The notes: generated from the letters alone by a model not told the origin. Shown: positions 8,223-16,640, counted from the stretch's first letter. The stretch is DNA of 64,000 nt from Sphingomonas sp. Leaf33 (GCF_001421785.1 NZ_LMLB01000001.1:269137-333136), one strand, 5' to 3'. Made by a program: numbers and translations.

Positions 8223-9338
8223 TCACCCGATCAGTCGCGCCAGATCGACCGCCAAACCGCGGCGGCGCAACTCGACGCCGACCCGCGGCGCCTCCGCCAT
8301 CGCGGCGCGCCCCAGCGGCTGGCCCATCGTGACACTGTCGCCGACCACGACATCGACGGCGTCGAGACCGGTGAGCGCGCTCGACCAGCCGTTGCCGTGG
8401 TCAATGATGACGACGGTGCCGTAGTCGCGAAAGCGGCGGGCGAAGACGATGCGACCGGCGGCGGGCGCGATGACGGGCGCGCCGGCGGCCACGGCGAACC
8501 GCAGGCCGCGCGAGCGGACGCCGGTGTCGGACAATTCGCCCAACCCCTCGACGATCCGCCCGCGCACGGGCAGGCGATAGGGGGGGCGGGTGAAGGCAGG
8601 GGCGGGGGGCGTGTCGCCGGGTCGCGGCAGCGGACCGTCAAGCTGCCCGAGCGAGGTGCGGACATCGGCGGCGGCAGCACTCTGCGCCATCATGCCCGCC
8701 AGGTCGCGCGCCTGTTCGCCCAGCGCGATCGCCTGCTCGCTCTCCACGCCGCCGCGCGCTGCGCCGCGCGCGCGATCCTCCGCCTGCAATCGCGCAAGCG
8801 CCAGCCGACCGGATTGCAACCGGGCGTTGGCATCGGCGAGCGCCGTCGCGGCTTCGGTCGCCTCGGCGCGAAGGGCGCGGGTCCGGGCGAGCGCCTGTCG
8901 CAGCGCCTCCGTGCGCGCGTGCACGACGGGCAACAACGTGCCGAGCAGAGCCCGGGCATGGACGATGTCACTGGTCGATCCGGGCTGCATGATCGCCAGC
9001 GCCGCCGGCCGTCGCGACAGGGCCTGAACGGCGGCGACCAGCCGGGCGGCCGGCAGTTGTCGTTCGGCGAGGCGCGCGCCTTCGGCCGCCAGCCGCCGGT
9101 CGGTCAGCGCGACGCGCGCCTTCGAGGCGGCGATGGCGGCTTGCGCTGCGCGTATCCGCGCGGCGACGGCGGCCTGCCGCAGACGGCTGCGCTTCACGGC
9201 ATCGGGTTCGGCATCGGCCTGCCGCTCCAGCGCCGCGGCGCGGTCGGCTGCCGCCACGGCGATCCGATCCGCCCGCGGCGCATCGACCGCGCCGAGCAAC
9301 AGCGTTGCCGCAGCGGCAAGGGTCAGATTAGCCCTCAC
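8223..9338 (-). CDS. EnvC-like murein hydrolase activator (degenerate LytM/M23 domain)
   Basis: 371 residues: signal peptide, a long Ala/Arg/Glu-rich coiled coil (about 30-230), and a C-terminal LytM fold (about 265-371). The fold is recognisable from AGAPVIAPAAGRIVFA, YGTVVIIDHGNGW and VGDSVTMGQPLG, but the zinc ligands are missing. The HxxxD stretch is SRGLRFA, the YAHL position reads SALTGL, and the HxH position reads VGVEL. This is the EnvC pattern: a non-catalytic activator of cell-wall amidases at division. A GTG start at 9338 overlaps the rlmH end by 11 bp. ctpA lies directly downstream. Confidence 0.88.
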   Translation of the reverse strand: MRANLTLAAAATLLLGAVDAPRADRIAVAAADRAAALERQADAEPDAVKRSRLRQAAVAARIRAAQAAIAASKARVALTDRRLAAEGARLAERQLPAARLVAAVQALSRRPAALAIMQPGSTSDIVHARALLGTLLPVVHARTEALRQALARTRALRAEATEAATALADANARLQSGRLALARLQAEDRARGAARGGVESEQAIALGEQARDLAGMMAQSAAAADVRTSLGQLDGPLPRPGDTPPAPAFTRPPYRLPVRGRIVEGLGELSDTGVRSRGLRFAVAAGAPVIAPAAGRIVFARRFRDYGTVVIIDHGNGWSSALTGLDAVDVVVGDSVTMGQPLGRAAMAEAPRVGVELRRRGLAVDLARLIG

Positions 9339-9747
9339 GATGGTAGGGATGGCCGGAGAGGATCGCCGTCGCGCGCCACAATTGCTCCGCCAGCATCGCG
9401 CGCGCCAGCATGTGCGGCCATGTCAGCCGCCCGAACGACAGCAGCATGTCGGCCTTGGCGCGATCGGCGTCATCGAAACCGTCGGCGGCACCGATCAGGA
9501 ACCGGCATTCGCGCACGCCATCGTCGCGCCATCGACCTAACCTCTGCGCGAACGCGACCGACCCCGGCGTCTCGCCCGTCTCGTCGAGCATCACGATCCG
9601 CGCGCCGGCCGCATCGGGCATCCTGCCGCCGGTGTCGGGCAGTTCGGTGACCTTTACCGGCCACCCGATCCGCTTCAGATAGCGATCGACCAGATCGCCT
9701 TCCGGGCTGCGGCCGATCCGTCCGCGCGCGACGATGTGAAGCAGCAT
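9328..9747 (-). CDS. rlmH: 23S rRNA (pseudouridine-1915-N3)-methyltransferase RlmH
   Basis: SPOUT-family methyltransferase that methylates pseudouridine 1915 in helix 69 of 23S rRNA. At 139 residues it is slightly short for the family. It shows the knot-region features IVMLDETGETP, FLIGAADGF (the SAM-binding loop) and the C-terminal ending SGHPYHREG. It lies directly downstream of rsfS, the widespread rsfS-rlmH pairing. Confidence 0.96.
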   Translation of the reverse strand: MLLHIVARGRIGRSPEGDLVDRYLKRIGWPVKVTELPDTGGRMPDAAGARIVMLDETGETPGSVAFAQRLGRWRDDGVRECRFLIGAADGFDDADRAKADMLLSFGRLTWPHMLARAMLAEQLWRATAILSGHPYHREG

Positions 9748-9764
9748 CGCTCAGCGGATATGCG

Positions 9765-10163
9765 TCAGTTCGGCTCGGTCGCCGGCGTGTCGCCGAAGCC
9801 CCACATGCGCTCGAGGTTGTAGAAGGTGCGCACTTCGGGACGGAACAGGTGGATGATGACATCGCCGGCGTCGATCAGCACCCAGTCGGCGTTCGGCAGG
9901 CCCTCGATCCGCGCGGTGCGGCGGCATTCGGTCTTGATCTTCTCGGCCAGCTTGTTCGCCATCGACGCGACCTGGCGGGTCGAGCGGCCCGAGGCGACGA
10001 CCATGTAGTCGGCGATCGACGACTTGCCGGCGAGCGGGATCGAGACGGTGTCGACCGCCTGGTCGTCCTCCAGGCTCGACAGGACCAGCGCGTGCAGCGC
10101 CTCCGCGCTGTCGTCGGCGGGCACCGAGGCGTGATCGGGGGCGGCGGTGGGGGAAGTGGCCAA
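9765..10163 (-). CDS. rsfS: Ribosomal silencing factor RsfS
   Basis: Binds uL14 on the large ribosomal subunit and blocks subunit joining in starvation. The core has SSLEDDQAVDTVSIPLAGKSSIADYM, split here only by description, followed by ASGRSTRQV, WVLIDAGDVIIHLF and YNLERMW. The start is a TTG at 10163: it is preceded by GGAG at about 9 bp and follows the nadD stop by 2 bp, whereas the longer ATG-initiated frame overlaps most of nadD. That gives 132 residues with an Ala/Pro-rich N-terminus of about 25 residues. Confidence 0.93.
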   Translation of the reverse strand: MATSPTAAPDHASVPADDSAEALHALVLSSLEDDQAVDTVSIPLAGKSSIADYMVVASGRSTRQVASMANKLAEKIKTECRRTARIEGLPNADWVLIDAGDVIIHLFRPEVRTFYNLERMWGFGDTPATEPN

Positions 10164-10165
10164 GA

Positions 10166-10798
10166 TTACTCCAGTATCGGGTTTGGGCGCCGTGCGGGCG
10201 ATGGGGGATGCGCAAAGGCCAGGTGCCAGTCCGGCGAAGCGGCGCGCACCGCGGTTGCGGAGGTCGGATCGGGGCGGAAGCGCAAGAGCACGAGCGCCGG
10301 CGGACTCCATTCGGTCCAGTGTTTCGCGTGTGACGTCGGTCGCCGGAAGCGCCTGAGCCAAGCCATCGCCGGACCCGCGAGGGCAGCGCCGTCATACCCC
10401 GGACGCGCGATGACCGCAATCGGCATCTCCCGCGCGATGGCGCGCCACGCCCGCCAACGATGGAAGCCGGCAAGATTGTCGGCACCCATCAGCCAGATGA
10501 AGTCGTTCGCCGGATAGCGCCGCTTCAGCGCGCGCAGCGTGTCGATGGTGTAGCGCGTGCCGAGCGTCGCCTCGATTCCGGTCGCGCGGATCGGGGCGTT
10601 ACGCGCCATTTTTCGCGCGGAGGCGAGGCGTGCGGCGAGGGGAGCCATGTCGGTGGCGCCGGTCTTCAGCGGATTGCCCGGCGACACCAGCCACCACGCC
10701 TCGTCAAGCCCCAGCGCGCGCACCGCGGCGAGCGTGACCCGGCGATGCCCACGATGCGCCGGGTTGAACGATCCGCCGAGTAGACCGATGCGAGTCAC
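10166..10798 (-). CDS. nadD: Nicotinate-nucleotide adenylyltransferase
   Basis: Adenylates nicotinic acid mononucleotide in NAD synthesis. About 210 residues with the nucleotidyltransferase motif GLLGGSFNPAHRGH at the N-terminus and FIWLMGADNLAGFHRW in the middle; the C-terminal ISSTxIR-type motif appears as DPTSATAVRA. The start is the second of two adjacent GTG codons (10798), which overlaps the toxin stop by 4 bp (GTGA). The usual upstream neighbour proA is separated from it here by a toxin-antitoxin pair. Confidence 0.93.
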   Translation of the reverse strand: MTRIGLLGGSFNPAHRGHRRVTLAAVRALGLDEAWWLVSPGNPLKTGATDMAPLAARLASARKMARNAPIRATGIEATLGTRYTIDTLRALKRRYPANDFIWLMGADNLAGFHRWRAWRAIAREMPIAVIARPGYDGAALAGPAMAWLRRFRRPTSHAKHWTEWSPPALVLLRFRPDPTSATAVRAASPDWHLAFAHPPSPARRPNPILE

Positions 10799-11076
10799 CA
10801 CCGCCCGGTATCGCGAGCGCCATGCAGAACGCGAAGGATGCGAACCTGCCTGCTCGAAGGGCGATAGAAAATGATGTATGGCGTGCCCGCGACACGCCAC
10901 TTGCGATTGCCGCCCGGCGAAACCGGACCGGCCATCGGCGTAGCCGAAAGAAAACGGGCGGCACTAATGATCCGCTCGGTCAACTCGTCGGCAACGTCGA
11001 TGTGATCCTGACGATGATATTGGTCGATCGAGGCAAGATCAGTGAGGGCTGAAGACGCCCACTGAAGTCCGCTCAC
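10795..11076 (-). CDS. RelE/ParE-family toxin
   Basis: 93 residues with the family layout: N-terminal helix pair (WASSALTDLASIDQYHRQ), then the beta sheet with RVAGTPYIIFYRPS and the C-terminal strand VRILRVLHGARD. Members either cut ribosome-bound mRNA or inhibit gyrase; sequence alone does not decide. The GTG start at 11076 overlaps the antitoxin stop by 4 bp, and its own stop overlaps the nadD GTG by 4 bp, so the toxin is translationally wired into the nadD operon. Confidence 0.88.
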   Translation of the reverse strand: MSGLQWASSALTDLASIDQYHRQDHIDVADELTERIISAARFLSATPMAGPVSPGGNRKWRVAGTPYIIFYRPSSRQVRILRVLHGARDTGRW

Positions 11077-11327
11077 TTCAGCGCGGCCGTTCCGCGACGT
11101 TCGGCAAACCAGGCTTCGACCTCTTCCTGCGTGTAGAACTCACCGCGATCGATCTGCCGGTCGGCTTCATCGAGCGACTCAGCCAGCGCGGCCTCGTCCT
11201 CGGCGAACCAGTGGATCGCTTCCGCGACATAGGCGGCGACCGACGTGCCGCGCTCCGATGCCAGGCGCTCGACGAGCGCCGAGGTTTCGGGATCGAGTAG
11301 GTCGCTGATCTTGGCCGGCGCGTTCAT
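11073..11327 (-). CDS. Antitoxin of the RelE/ParE-type pair
   Basis: 84 residues. The N-terminal half (DLLDPETSALVERLASERGT, then SVAAYVAEAI) looks like a ribbon-helix-helix DNA-binding fold. The acidic C-terminal half (DEAALAESLDEADRQIDRGE) would wrap the toxin. It precedes the toxin with a 4-bp overlap, the standard order, and it probably autorepresses the pair. The intergenic stretch 11328-11364 before proA could hold its promoter. Confidence 0.85.
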   Translation of the reverse strand: MNAPAKISDLLDPETSALVERLASERGTSVAAYVAEAIHWFAEDEAALAESLDEADRQIDRGEFYTQEEVEAWFAERRGTAALK

Positions 11328-11364
11328 GGTCGCAGCCTACGCCTGCGGCTCGGCTGCTACAACC

Positions 11365-12612
11365 CTAACCCCGGATCTGTCCCGTTCCGCGCCCGACCCA
11401 CTTGTACGTCGTCAGCCCTTCCAGCGCGACCGGTCCGCGGGCGTGGAGGCGGCCGGTCGAAATGCCGATCTCCGCGCCCAAACCGAATTCGCCGCCATCG
11501 GCGAACTGGGTGGAGGCGTTCCAGAGGACGATCGCCGAATCGACGCGGGCGAGGAACGCCTCTGCCGTTGCGGCATCCTCGGTCACGATCGCATCGGTGT
11601 GATGCGATCCGTGCGCCGCGATGTGCGCGATCGCGGCGTCCAGGCCATCGACCAACGCGACCGACGCGATGGCGTCGAGATATTCGGTATCCCAATCCGC
11701 ATCGCTCGCCGGTGGGTGGCCAAGCGCTGCGACATCGGCGTCGCCGCGTATCTCGCAGCCGGCGGCATCGAGCGCGGCGATCAGCGCGTCGCGGTGCGGC
11801 CAGTCGCGGTGGATCAGCAACGTCTCCATCGCCCCGCAGACGCCGGTGCGACGCAGCTTGGCGTCGATGACGATGCGCTGCGCCATGTCGGCATCGGCGG
11901 CAATGTCGACATAGACGTGGTTGATCCCGTCGAGGTGTGCGAGCACGGGCACCCGCGCCTCGGCCTGCACGCGCGCGACCAGGCTCTTGCCCCCGCGCGG
12001 GATGACCAGGTCGAGCAGTCCCTCGGCCCGCAGCATCGCGCCGACCGCCGCGCGATCGGTGGTGGGGACGAGCTGGATCGCATCGGCCGGCAGCCAGCCT
12101 GCGACCAGCCCTTCGACCAGCGCGGCGTGGATCGCGGCGTTGCTCTTCACCGCTTCCGACCCGCCGCGCAGGATGGCGGCATTGCCCGACATCACCGCGA
12201 GGACGCCTGCGTCGGCGGTTACGTTCGGCCGGCTTTCATAGATGATGCCGATGACGCCGATCGGCACGCGGACCCGCGACAGCCTCAGGCCATTGGGGCG
12301 GGAGTCGTCGGAGATGATCGTACCGACCGGATCGGGCAGGCGCGCGACCGCATCGACCCCGTCGGCAATGGCGGCAACCCGTTCGGCATCGAGCCGCAAC
12401 CGATCGAGCATCGCCCCGCTCAGGCCTCGAGCCAGGCCGGCGGCCATGTCTCCGGCATTGGCATCGACGATCGTCGCGCTCGCACGGCGGATCGCATCGG
12501 CCGCGGCGTGCAGCGCGGCGGCCTTGGCCGGCGAGCGCGTGGCGGCGAGGATGGTCGCGGTGGTGCGCGCCCTGGCCCCCATTTCGGCGATCAGCGTCTC
12601 GACATCGGTCAT
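11365..12612 (-). CDS. proA: Gamma-glutamyl phosphate reductase
   Basis: Second step of proline synthesis: NADPH-dependent reduction of gamma-glutamyl phosphate to glutamate semialdehyde. The 415-residue protein shows the aldehyde-dehydrogenase-like signatures of ProA: RVPIGVIGIIYESRPNVT, AAILRGGSEA, IPRGGKSLV, the catalytic-Cys region RTGVCGAMETLL, and the C-terminal GPVALEGLTTYKWV. The ATG at 12612 (MTDVETLI) is chosen over an upstream in-frame start that has no conserved sequence. Divergent from the DUF3667 gene by 49 bp. Confidence 0.97.
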   Translation of the reverse strand: MTDVETLIAEMGARARTTATILAATRSPAKAAALHAAADAIRRASATIVDANAGDMAAGLARGLSGAMLDRLRLDAERVAAIADGVDAVARLPDPVGTIISDDSRPNGLRLSRVRVPIGVIGIIYESRPNVTADAGVLAVMSGNAAILRGGSEAVKSNAAIHAALVEGLVAGWLPADAIQLVPTTDRAAVGAMLRAEGLLDLVIPRGGKSLVARVQAEARVPVLAHLDGINHVYVDIAADADMAQRIVIDAKLRRTGVCGAMETLLIHRDWPHRDALIAALDAAGCEIRGDADVAALGHPPASDADWDTEYLDAIASVALVDGLDAAIAHIAAHGSHHTDAIVTEDAATAEAFLARVDSAIVLWNASTQFADGGEFGLGAEIGISTGRLHARGPVALEGLTTYKWVGRGTGQIRG

Positions 12613-12661
12613 GCCCGCACCCGGTAGCATGGGGCGATGCAAGCTGGTAGCACTGCCGCGC

Positions 12662-13795
12662 ATGGGGGAATTCGACGCAGCAGCGGACGTCGTGACCGGT
12701 GGCCTGATGGGCCGTGCGGTCGAGCCGCACGCCGGGGATCATCGCGCCGGGGGCCATGATGCCGACGGGCACGGCCTGTGCGCCAATTGCGGCACGCCGC
12801 TGATCGGCAGCCATTGCCACGCCTGCGGCCAGGTCGGCCATGTCCACCGCACGCTTGGTGCCTATGGCCACGACCTGCTGCACGGCGTGTTCCATTTCGA
12901 AGGCAAGATCTGGGCGACGTTGCCGATGCTGGCGCTGAAGCCCGGCGAACTGACGCGGCGCTACATCGCCGGTGAGCGCGCGAAGTTCGTCTCGCCGATC
13001 GCATTGTTCCTGTTTTCGGTCTTCCTGATGTTCGCGGTCGTCGCCAATCTGCCCGGCTGGAGCTTCGGTGGCGACGAATGGCTGAAACCGGGCCTGACCG
13101 GCGGCATGGCCCGGGCGCGCGAGAAACTGGTCGACCAGCGTCAGGCGGCCGACCGGGCGGTCGTCAAACTGTCGAAGGAGCTCAAGGCCGAACGCGCTGC
13201 GGCCACGCCCGATACGGACGAGATCGCCGATCTGCGCCGCCGGCTCGCCGAGACGCTAGACAGCCGCGCCAAGCTGAAACAGGCAGAAGCCCTGTTGCCC
13301 GCACCGACGCCCGGTGACGACGACGGCCTGCCGCGCGTGACATCGGCCCCCGGATCGCCCGGGGGTAGCTGGATCGAGCAGAAATGGGAGCATGTCCGCG
13401 AGAACCCCAAGCTGACGCTCTACAAGATCAAGACGTCGGCGTATAAATACAGCTGGGCGCTGATCCCGCTGTCGCTGCCGTTCCTGTGGCTGCTGTTTCC
13501 CCTTCGCCGCGACGTCGGGCTGTACGACCACGCGATCTTCGCCACCTATTCGCTGACGTTCATGTCCCTGCTGGTCATCGTCCTGGCGCTACTCGGCGCG
13601 ATCGGGGTGCCGTCGTGGATTATCCTCGTGGCCGCACTCGGCATCCCGCCATTCCATATGTATCGACAGCTAAAGGGGGCCTATCGCCTAAGTCGCGCGG
13701 GTGCGCTGTGGCGGCTACACTGGCTGTTGTTCTTCACCTCGATCACGACGTTGCTCTTCACGATGCTGCTGCTGTACCTGGGTGCCGCGGACTGA
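12662..13795 (+). CDS. DUF3667 membrane protein with zinc-ribbon N-terminus
   Basis: 377 residues. Residues ~38-60 hold a CxxC...CxxC zinc ribbon (LCANCGTPL, CHACGQ), followed by the DUF3667 core (KPGELTRRYIAGERAKFVSP) and the first membrane segment. A ~65-residue charged coiled coil (MARAREKLVDQRQAADRAVV onward) follows, then at least three further membrane helices. Function is unknown for the family; sphingomonads often carry it. The start at 12662 is the first ATG not overlapping proA. Confidence 0.82.
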   Translation: MGEFDAAADVVTGGLMGRAVEPHAGDHRAGGHDADGHGLCANCGTPLIGSHCHACGQVGHVHRTLGAYGHDLLHGVFHFEGKIWATLPMLALKPGELTRRYIAGERAKFVSPIALFLFSVFLMFAVVANLPGWSFGGDEWLKPGLTGGMARAREKLVDQRQAADRAVVKLSKELKAERAAATPDTDEIADLRRRLAETLDSRAKLKQAEALLPAPTPGDDDGLPRVTSAPGSPGGSWIEQKWEHVRENPKLTLYKIKTSAYKYSWALIPLSLPFLWLLFPLRRDVGLYDHAIFATYSLTFMSLLVIVLALLGAIGVPSWIILVAALGIPPFHMYRQLKGAYRLSRAGALWRLHWLLFFTSITTLLFTMLLLYLGAAD

Positions 13796-13798
13796 ACA

Positions 13799-14443
13799 TC
13801 AATCCTGCGCGATCCGGATCGCGGCACCGGCGACGAACGGGCTGCCTGCGACCAGCAGCAGGCTGACCGCGCCGAGCAGCTTCAGCGCGGCGCCCGCGCC
13901 GTCCGACAGCGCGCCCGCCCCGAAGATGACGATCGGGATGGCCAGCGGCAGCATCACGAGGCCCGCGATGGATCCGCCGCCCCGCAACCCCGCGACCAGC
14001 GCGCCGGTTGCCACCGCCAGTGCGGCGAGGCCGGGGGTGCCGATCAGCAGCCCCAGTTCAATCCGCCACAGCGCGTCGCCGGACAGGCCCAGCAACCCGG
14101 CCGCCGCGACGCTCGCCAGCATCAGCGGCGGCGCGAAGCCCAGCCAGTGCCCGGCGAGCTTGGAGGCGGCGACCAGCGGCATCGGCAAGCCGCGAACGGC
14201 CAGCTGATCGAGCGTCCCGTTGTCCAGATCGGGCGCGACCAGCCGCTCGACCGGCAACAACGCGGCGAGCAGCGCTGCCGCCCACACCACCCCGCCGCCG
14301 ACGCGCGCCAGCACCGCCGCATCGGGCCCGATCGCGAAGGGGAACAGGGTGGCGACCAGCAGGAAGAAGCCGACTGGCAGCCACAGCCCGCCTGAACTCC
14401 ACGCGCGGCGCACTTCGCGCCAGGCGATGGCGGCAACGATCAC
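13799..14443 (-). CDS. ccmB: Heme exporter permease CcmB
   Basis: Membrane subunit of the CcmABCD system, which loads heme onto CcmE for cytochrome c maturation. The 214-residue protein has six predicted helices and matches CcmB in PVERLVAPDLDNGTLDQLAV and in LPLAIPIVIFGAGAL. It begins with GTG at 14443, overlapping the ccmA stop by 4 bp; the longer in-frame extension is ccmA antiphase sequence. CcmC, D and E are not in the window. Confidence 0.93.
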   Translation of the reverse strand: MIVAAIAWREVRRAWSSGGLWLPVGFFLLVATLFPFAIGPDAAVLARVGGGVVWAAALLAALLPVERLVAPDLDNGTLDQLAVRGLPMPLVAASKLAGHWLGFAPPLMLASVAAAGLLGLSGDALWRIELGLLIGTPGLAALAVATGALVAGLRGGGSIAGLVMLPLAIPIVIFGAGALSDGAGAALKLLGAVSLLLVAGSPFVAGAAIRIAQD

Positions 14444-15006
14444 AGCGCCACCTCGAGTGCGCCATGGAGGGCAAGCGGCAGATGCGTCGCGACCAGCACG
14501 ATCCCGCCGCCTGAGCGGTGCCGACCGATCAGCCGCTCGAGCAGCGCGACCGACGCGGTGTCGAGCCCGTTGGCGGGTTCGTCGAGTAGCCAGATCGGCG
14601 CGTCGTTCGCCAGCGTCCGCGCGATCTGCGCGCGACGGCGCTGGCCGGTCGACAGCAGGCGGACGGGGACGTCGGCCAGATCGGCGATCCCGACATCGGC
14701 CATCGCCATGTCGATCGCGTCGCTGCGCCCGTCGATCCGCGCCCACCAGCCAAGGGCGTCGCGCAAGGCGCGCTCGCCATCGAGCCCCGCCGCCTCGGCC
14801 ATCAGCGCGACTGCGCCGTCACGGACCACGGTCCCCGCAGCGGGCGTCAGCAGCCCGGCGCAGATTCGCAGCAGGCTCGACTTGCCGACGCCGTTTGGTC
14901 CGGTGACCAGCGCCGCGTCGCCCGCCGCCAGCGTCAACGACAGCCCTTCGAACAGCATCCGCCCGCCGCGTGTGCACGCGAGGTCGACCAGCGCCAGCCG
15001 GCTCAC
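14440..15006 (-). CDS. ccmA: Heme exporter ATP-binding protein CcmA
   Basis: ABC ATPase partner of CcmB; its ATP hydrolysis releases holo-CcmE. A short (188-residue) ABC domain with Walker A (GPNGVGKSS), signature LSTGQRRR, Walker B (IWLLDEPANGLD) and the switch His in VATHLP. A GTG start at 15006 overlaps the upstream metallopeptidase stop by 4 bp, giving a coupled metallopeptidase-ccmA-ccmB unit. Confidence 0.95.
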   Translation of the reverse strand: MSRLALVDLACTRGGRMLFEGLSLTLAAGDAALVTGPNGVGKSSLLRICAGLLTPAAGTVVRDGAVALMAEAAGLDGERALRDALGWWARIDGRSDAIDMAMADVGIADLADVPVRLLSTGQRRRAQIARTLANDAPIWLLDEPANGLDTASVALLERLIGRHRSGGGIVLVATHLPLALHGALEVAL

Positions 15007-15413
15007 GCCGCGGCTTCGAGCGCGTGCATATCCTCGTCGCTCAGCCCGAAGTGATGGCCGACCTCATGGACGACGATGTGATGGACCAGCGTAGCCAGGT
15101 CGACCCCGGTCGCGACCCATTCATCGAGGATCGCGCGGCGATACAGATGGATGCGGTCGGGCAGGGTGACGCCGTCGAACGCCGATTTATCGCCGACAGG
15201 CCGGCCGTGGTACAACCCGGTCAGGTCGTACGGATCCTCGATCGCCAGGGCGTCGAGCGTCTCGTCGTCGGCCCACTCCTCGACCAGCAGCACGACATCG
15301 GCCAGATGCCCGGCAAACGGCGCGGGGATGCGCGCCAAACTCACGCGGGCCAGCCCCTCGATCTCGTCTGCGCCCGGCGCGATCCGCTCTTGCCCGTCCA
15401 TGATGTGCGACAT
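15003..15413 (-). CDS. Small zincin-like metallopeptidase family protein (PF06262-type)
   Basis: About 136 residues with a C-terminal HEVGHHFGLSDEDM, the HExxH zinc site of this small soluble family, and the preceding RIHLYRRAILDEW segment typical of it. The biological substrate is unknown in the family. Start is uncertain: ATG codons at 15419, 15413 and 15401 and a GTG at 15425 are in frame. It is coupled to ccmA by a 4-bp overlap, though no link to cytochrome maturation is known. Confidence 0.85.
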   Translation of the reverse strand: MSHIMDGQERIAPGADEIEGLARVSLARIPAPFAGHLADVVLLVEEWADDETLDALAIEDPYDLTGLYHGRPVGDKSAFDGVTLPDRIHLYRRAILDEWVATGVDLATLVHHIVVHEVGHHFGLSDEDMHALEAAA

Positions 15414-15450
15414 AGGCATGGCCACAAGCCAAGGGCAAGGATGAGGGGTT

Positions 15451-15741
15451 ATGATCGAGCAGTTGAGCGAAGCCGAACGCGCCGATGCGCTCGATGGGTT
15501 GCCCGAATGGGATTATGACGACGGGCGCGACGCGATCGGCCGCAGCTTCACCTTCGACAGTTTCTCCGAAGCCTTCGCCTTCATGACGCAGGTCGCGCTG
15601 CTGGCGGAAAAGGCGGACCACCATCCCGAATGGTCGAACGTGTACAACCGCGTCGACATCGTGCTGACGACGCACGACGCGGGCGGGCTGTCGACGCGCG
15701 ATGTCGAGCTGGCGGGGCAGATCGACGATCTGGTGGATTAG
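15451..15741 (+). CDS. phhB: Pterin-4a-carbinolamine dehydratase
   Basis: 96-residue enzyme that dehydrates 4a-hydroxytetrahydrobiopterin, recycling the cofactor of aromatic hydroxylases. The signature [20 protein letters not shown] followed by [15 protein letters not shown] is complete. A good ribosome site (GAGGGG) precedes the ATG. No phenylalanine hydroxylase is in the window. A dispersed palindromic repeat follows the stop by 4 bp. Confidence 0.95.
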   Translation: MIEQLSEAERADALDGLPEWDYDDGRDAIGRSFTFDSFSEAFAFMTQVALLAEKADHHPEWSNVYNRVDIVLTTHDAGGLSTRDVELAGQIDDLVD

Positions 15742-15745
15742 ACAA

Positions 15746-15845
15746 CCGTTCGCCCTGAGCCTGTCGAAGGGCTGTCCCTCTTCGTGCCGCATCGCTTGCC
15801 GCACCAAGAACAAGGGCAGTGCTTCGACAGGCTCAGCACGAACGG
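15746..15845. repeat. Dispersed ~100-bp palindromic repeat (REP/BIME-like)
   Basis: Left arm starts CCGTTCGCCCTGAGC, right arm ends CTCAGCACGAACGG. It fills the space between the convergent ends of phhB and the crotonase gene, where it could also act as a transcript-end hairpin for both. Confidence 0.9.
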
Positions 15846-15851
15846 GGCGGA

Positions 15852-16640
15852 TCAATCCACGAACCGCGCCGCGCGCTTCTGCATGTTGGCCATCACGGCT
15901 TCCATCTGGTTGGGGGAGCGCAGCAGGGCAGCCTGTTCGACGCTTTCCGCCATCAGGATGTCCGCGGCATCGGCCGCGACCGCGTCGTTCGCCAGCCGCT
16001 TGATCGCGCGGATCGCGTGCGGGTTGCGCGCGGCGATCGCGCGGGCGAGCGTCATCGCCTCGGCGTGCGGATCCCCGGCGGTGCGCAGCGCAAAACCGAG
16101 CGTCGCGGCGTCCGTCCCGGAGAATTCGCGCGCGGTGTAGGCAAGCTCGCGCAGGGCATCGTCGCGCACGCGGCCGCGCCACAGCGCGAAGCCCGCCATG
16201 TCGGGGACGATGCCCCATTTGATCTCCATCACCGACAGGCGCGTGTCGGGATGGGCGATGACTATATCGGCGCCGCTCATGACCTGCAGCCCGCCGCCGA
16301 ACGCGATGCCGTGGACCGCGGCGATCACCGGCAGCCCGAGCGTCCGCCAGCCCCAGGCGACCTGCTGGAAATCATTGGCCAGGCCGTGCGTCCGCTCGGC
16401 CAGATCGACGCCGGCCCCCGCCGACGCCATGCTCGCCATGTCGAGCCCCGCGCAGAATGCGGTACCTTCGCCCGACAGCACGACCGCGCGCATGCTTGTG
16501 TCGGCGCCCAGCCGGTCGATCGCATCGATCAGCCCTGCGAACATCGCGGGATCGAGCGCATTCATCTTGGCCGGACGATTCAGGCGGACGTCGGCGACGC
16601 CGGCGTCGATGGCGATGGTCACGCGGGGATTGTCGGTCAT
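15852..16640 (-). CDS. Enoyl-CoA hydratase/isomerase (crotonase) family protein
   Basis: 262 residues of the crotonase fold. Seen are LNRPAKMNALDPAM, the oxyanion-hole segments GTAFCAGLDMASM and AVHGIAFGGGLQVMSGAD, and IKWGIVPDM. The catalytic acid position of true hydratases is occupied differently (the second Glu region reads KWGIVPDMAG), so isomerase or other CoA chemistry is possible. The ATG at 16640 (MTDNPRV) fits the family start. It lies opposite two acyl-CoA thioesterase genes, suggesting a fatty-acid context. Confidence 0.88.
   Translation of the reverse strand: MTDNPRVTIAIDAGVADVRLNRPAKMNALDPAMFAGLIDAIDRLGADTSMRAVVLSGEGTAFCAGLDMASMASAGAGVDLAERTHGLANDFQQVAWGWRTLGLPVIAAVHGIAFGGGLQVMSGADIVIAHPDTRLSVMEIKWGIVPDMAGFALWRGRVRDDALRELAYTAREFSGTDAATLGFALRTAGDPHAEAMTLARAIAARNPHAIRAIKRLANDAVAADAADILMAESVEQAALLRSPNQMEAVMANMQKRAARFVD

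Noticed and set aside
9765..10361. Longer ATG-initiated rsfS frame
   Set aside because: The extra 66 residues are nadD antiphase sequence; a TTG with a good ribosome site fits better.
15187..16218. 343-codon minus-strand frame across phhB and the crotonase gene
   Set aside because: It crosses a palindromic repeat and two confirmed genes; translated repeat text appears in it.
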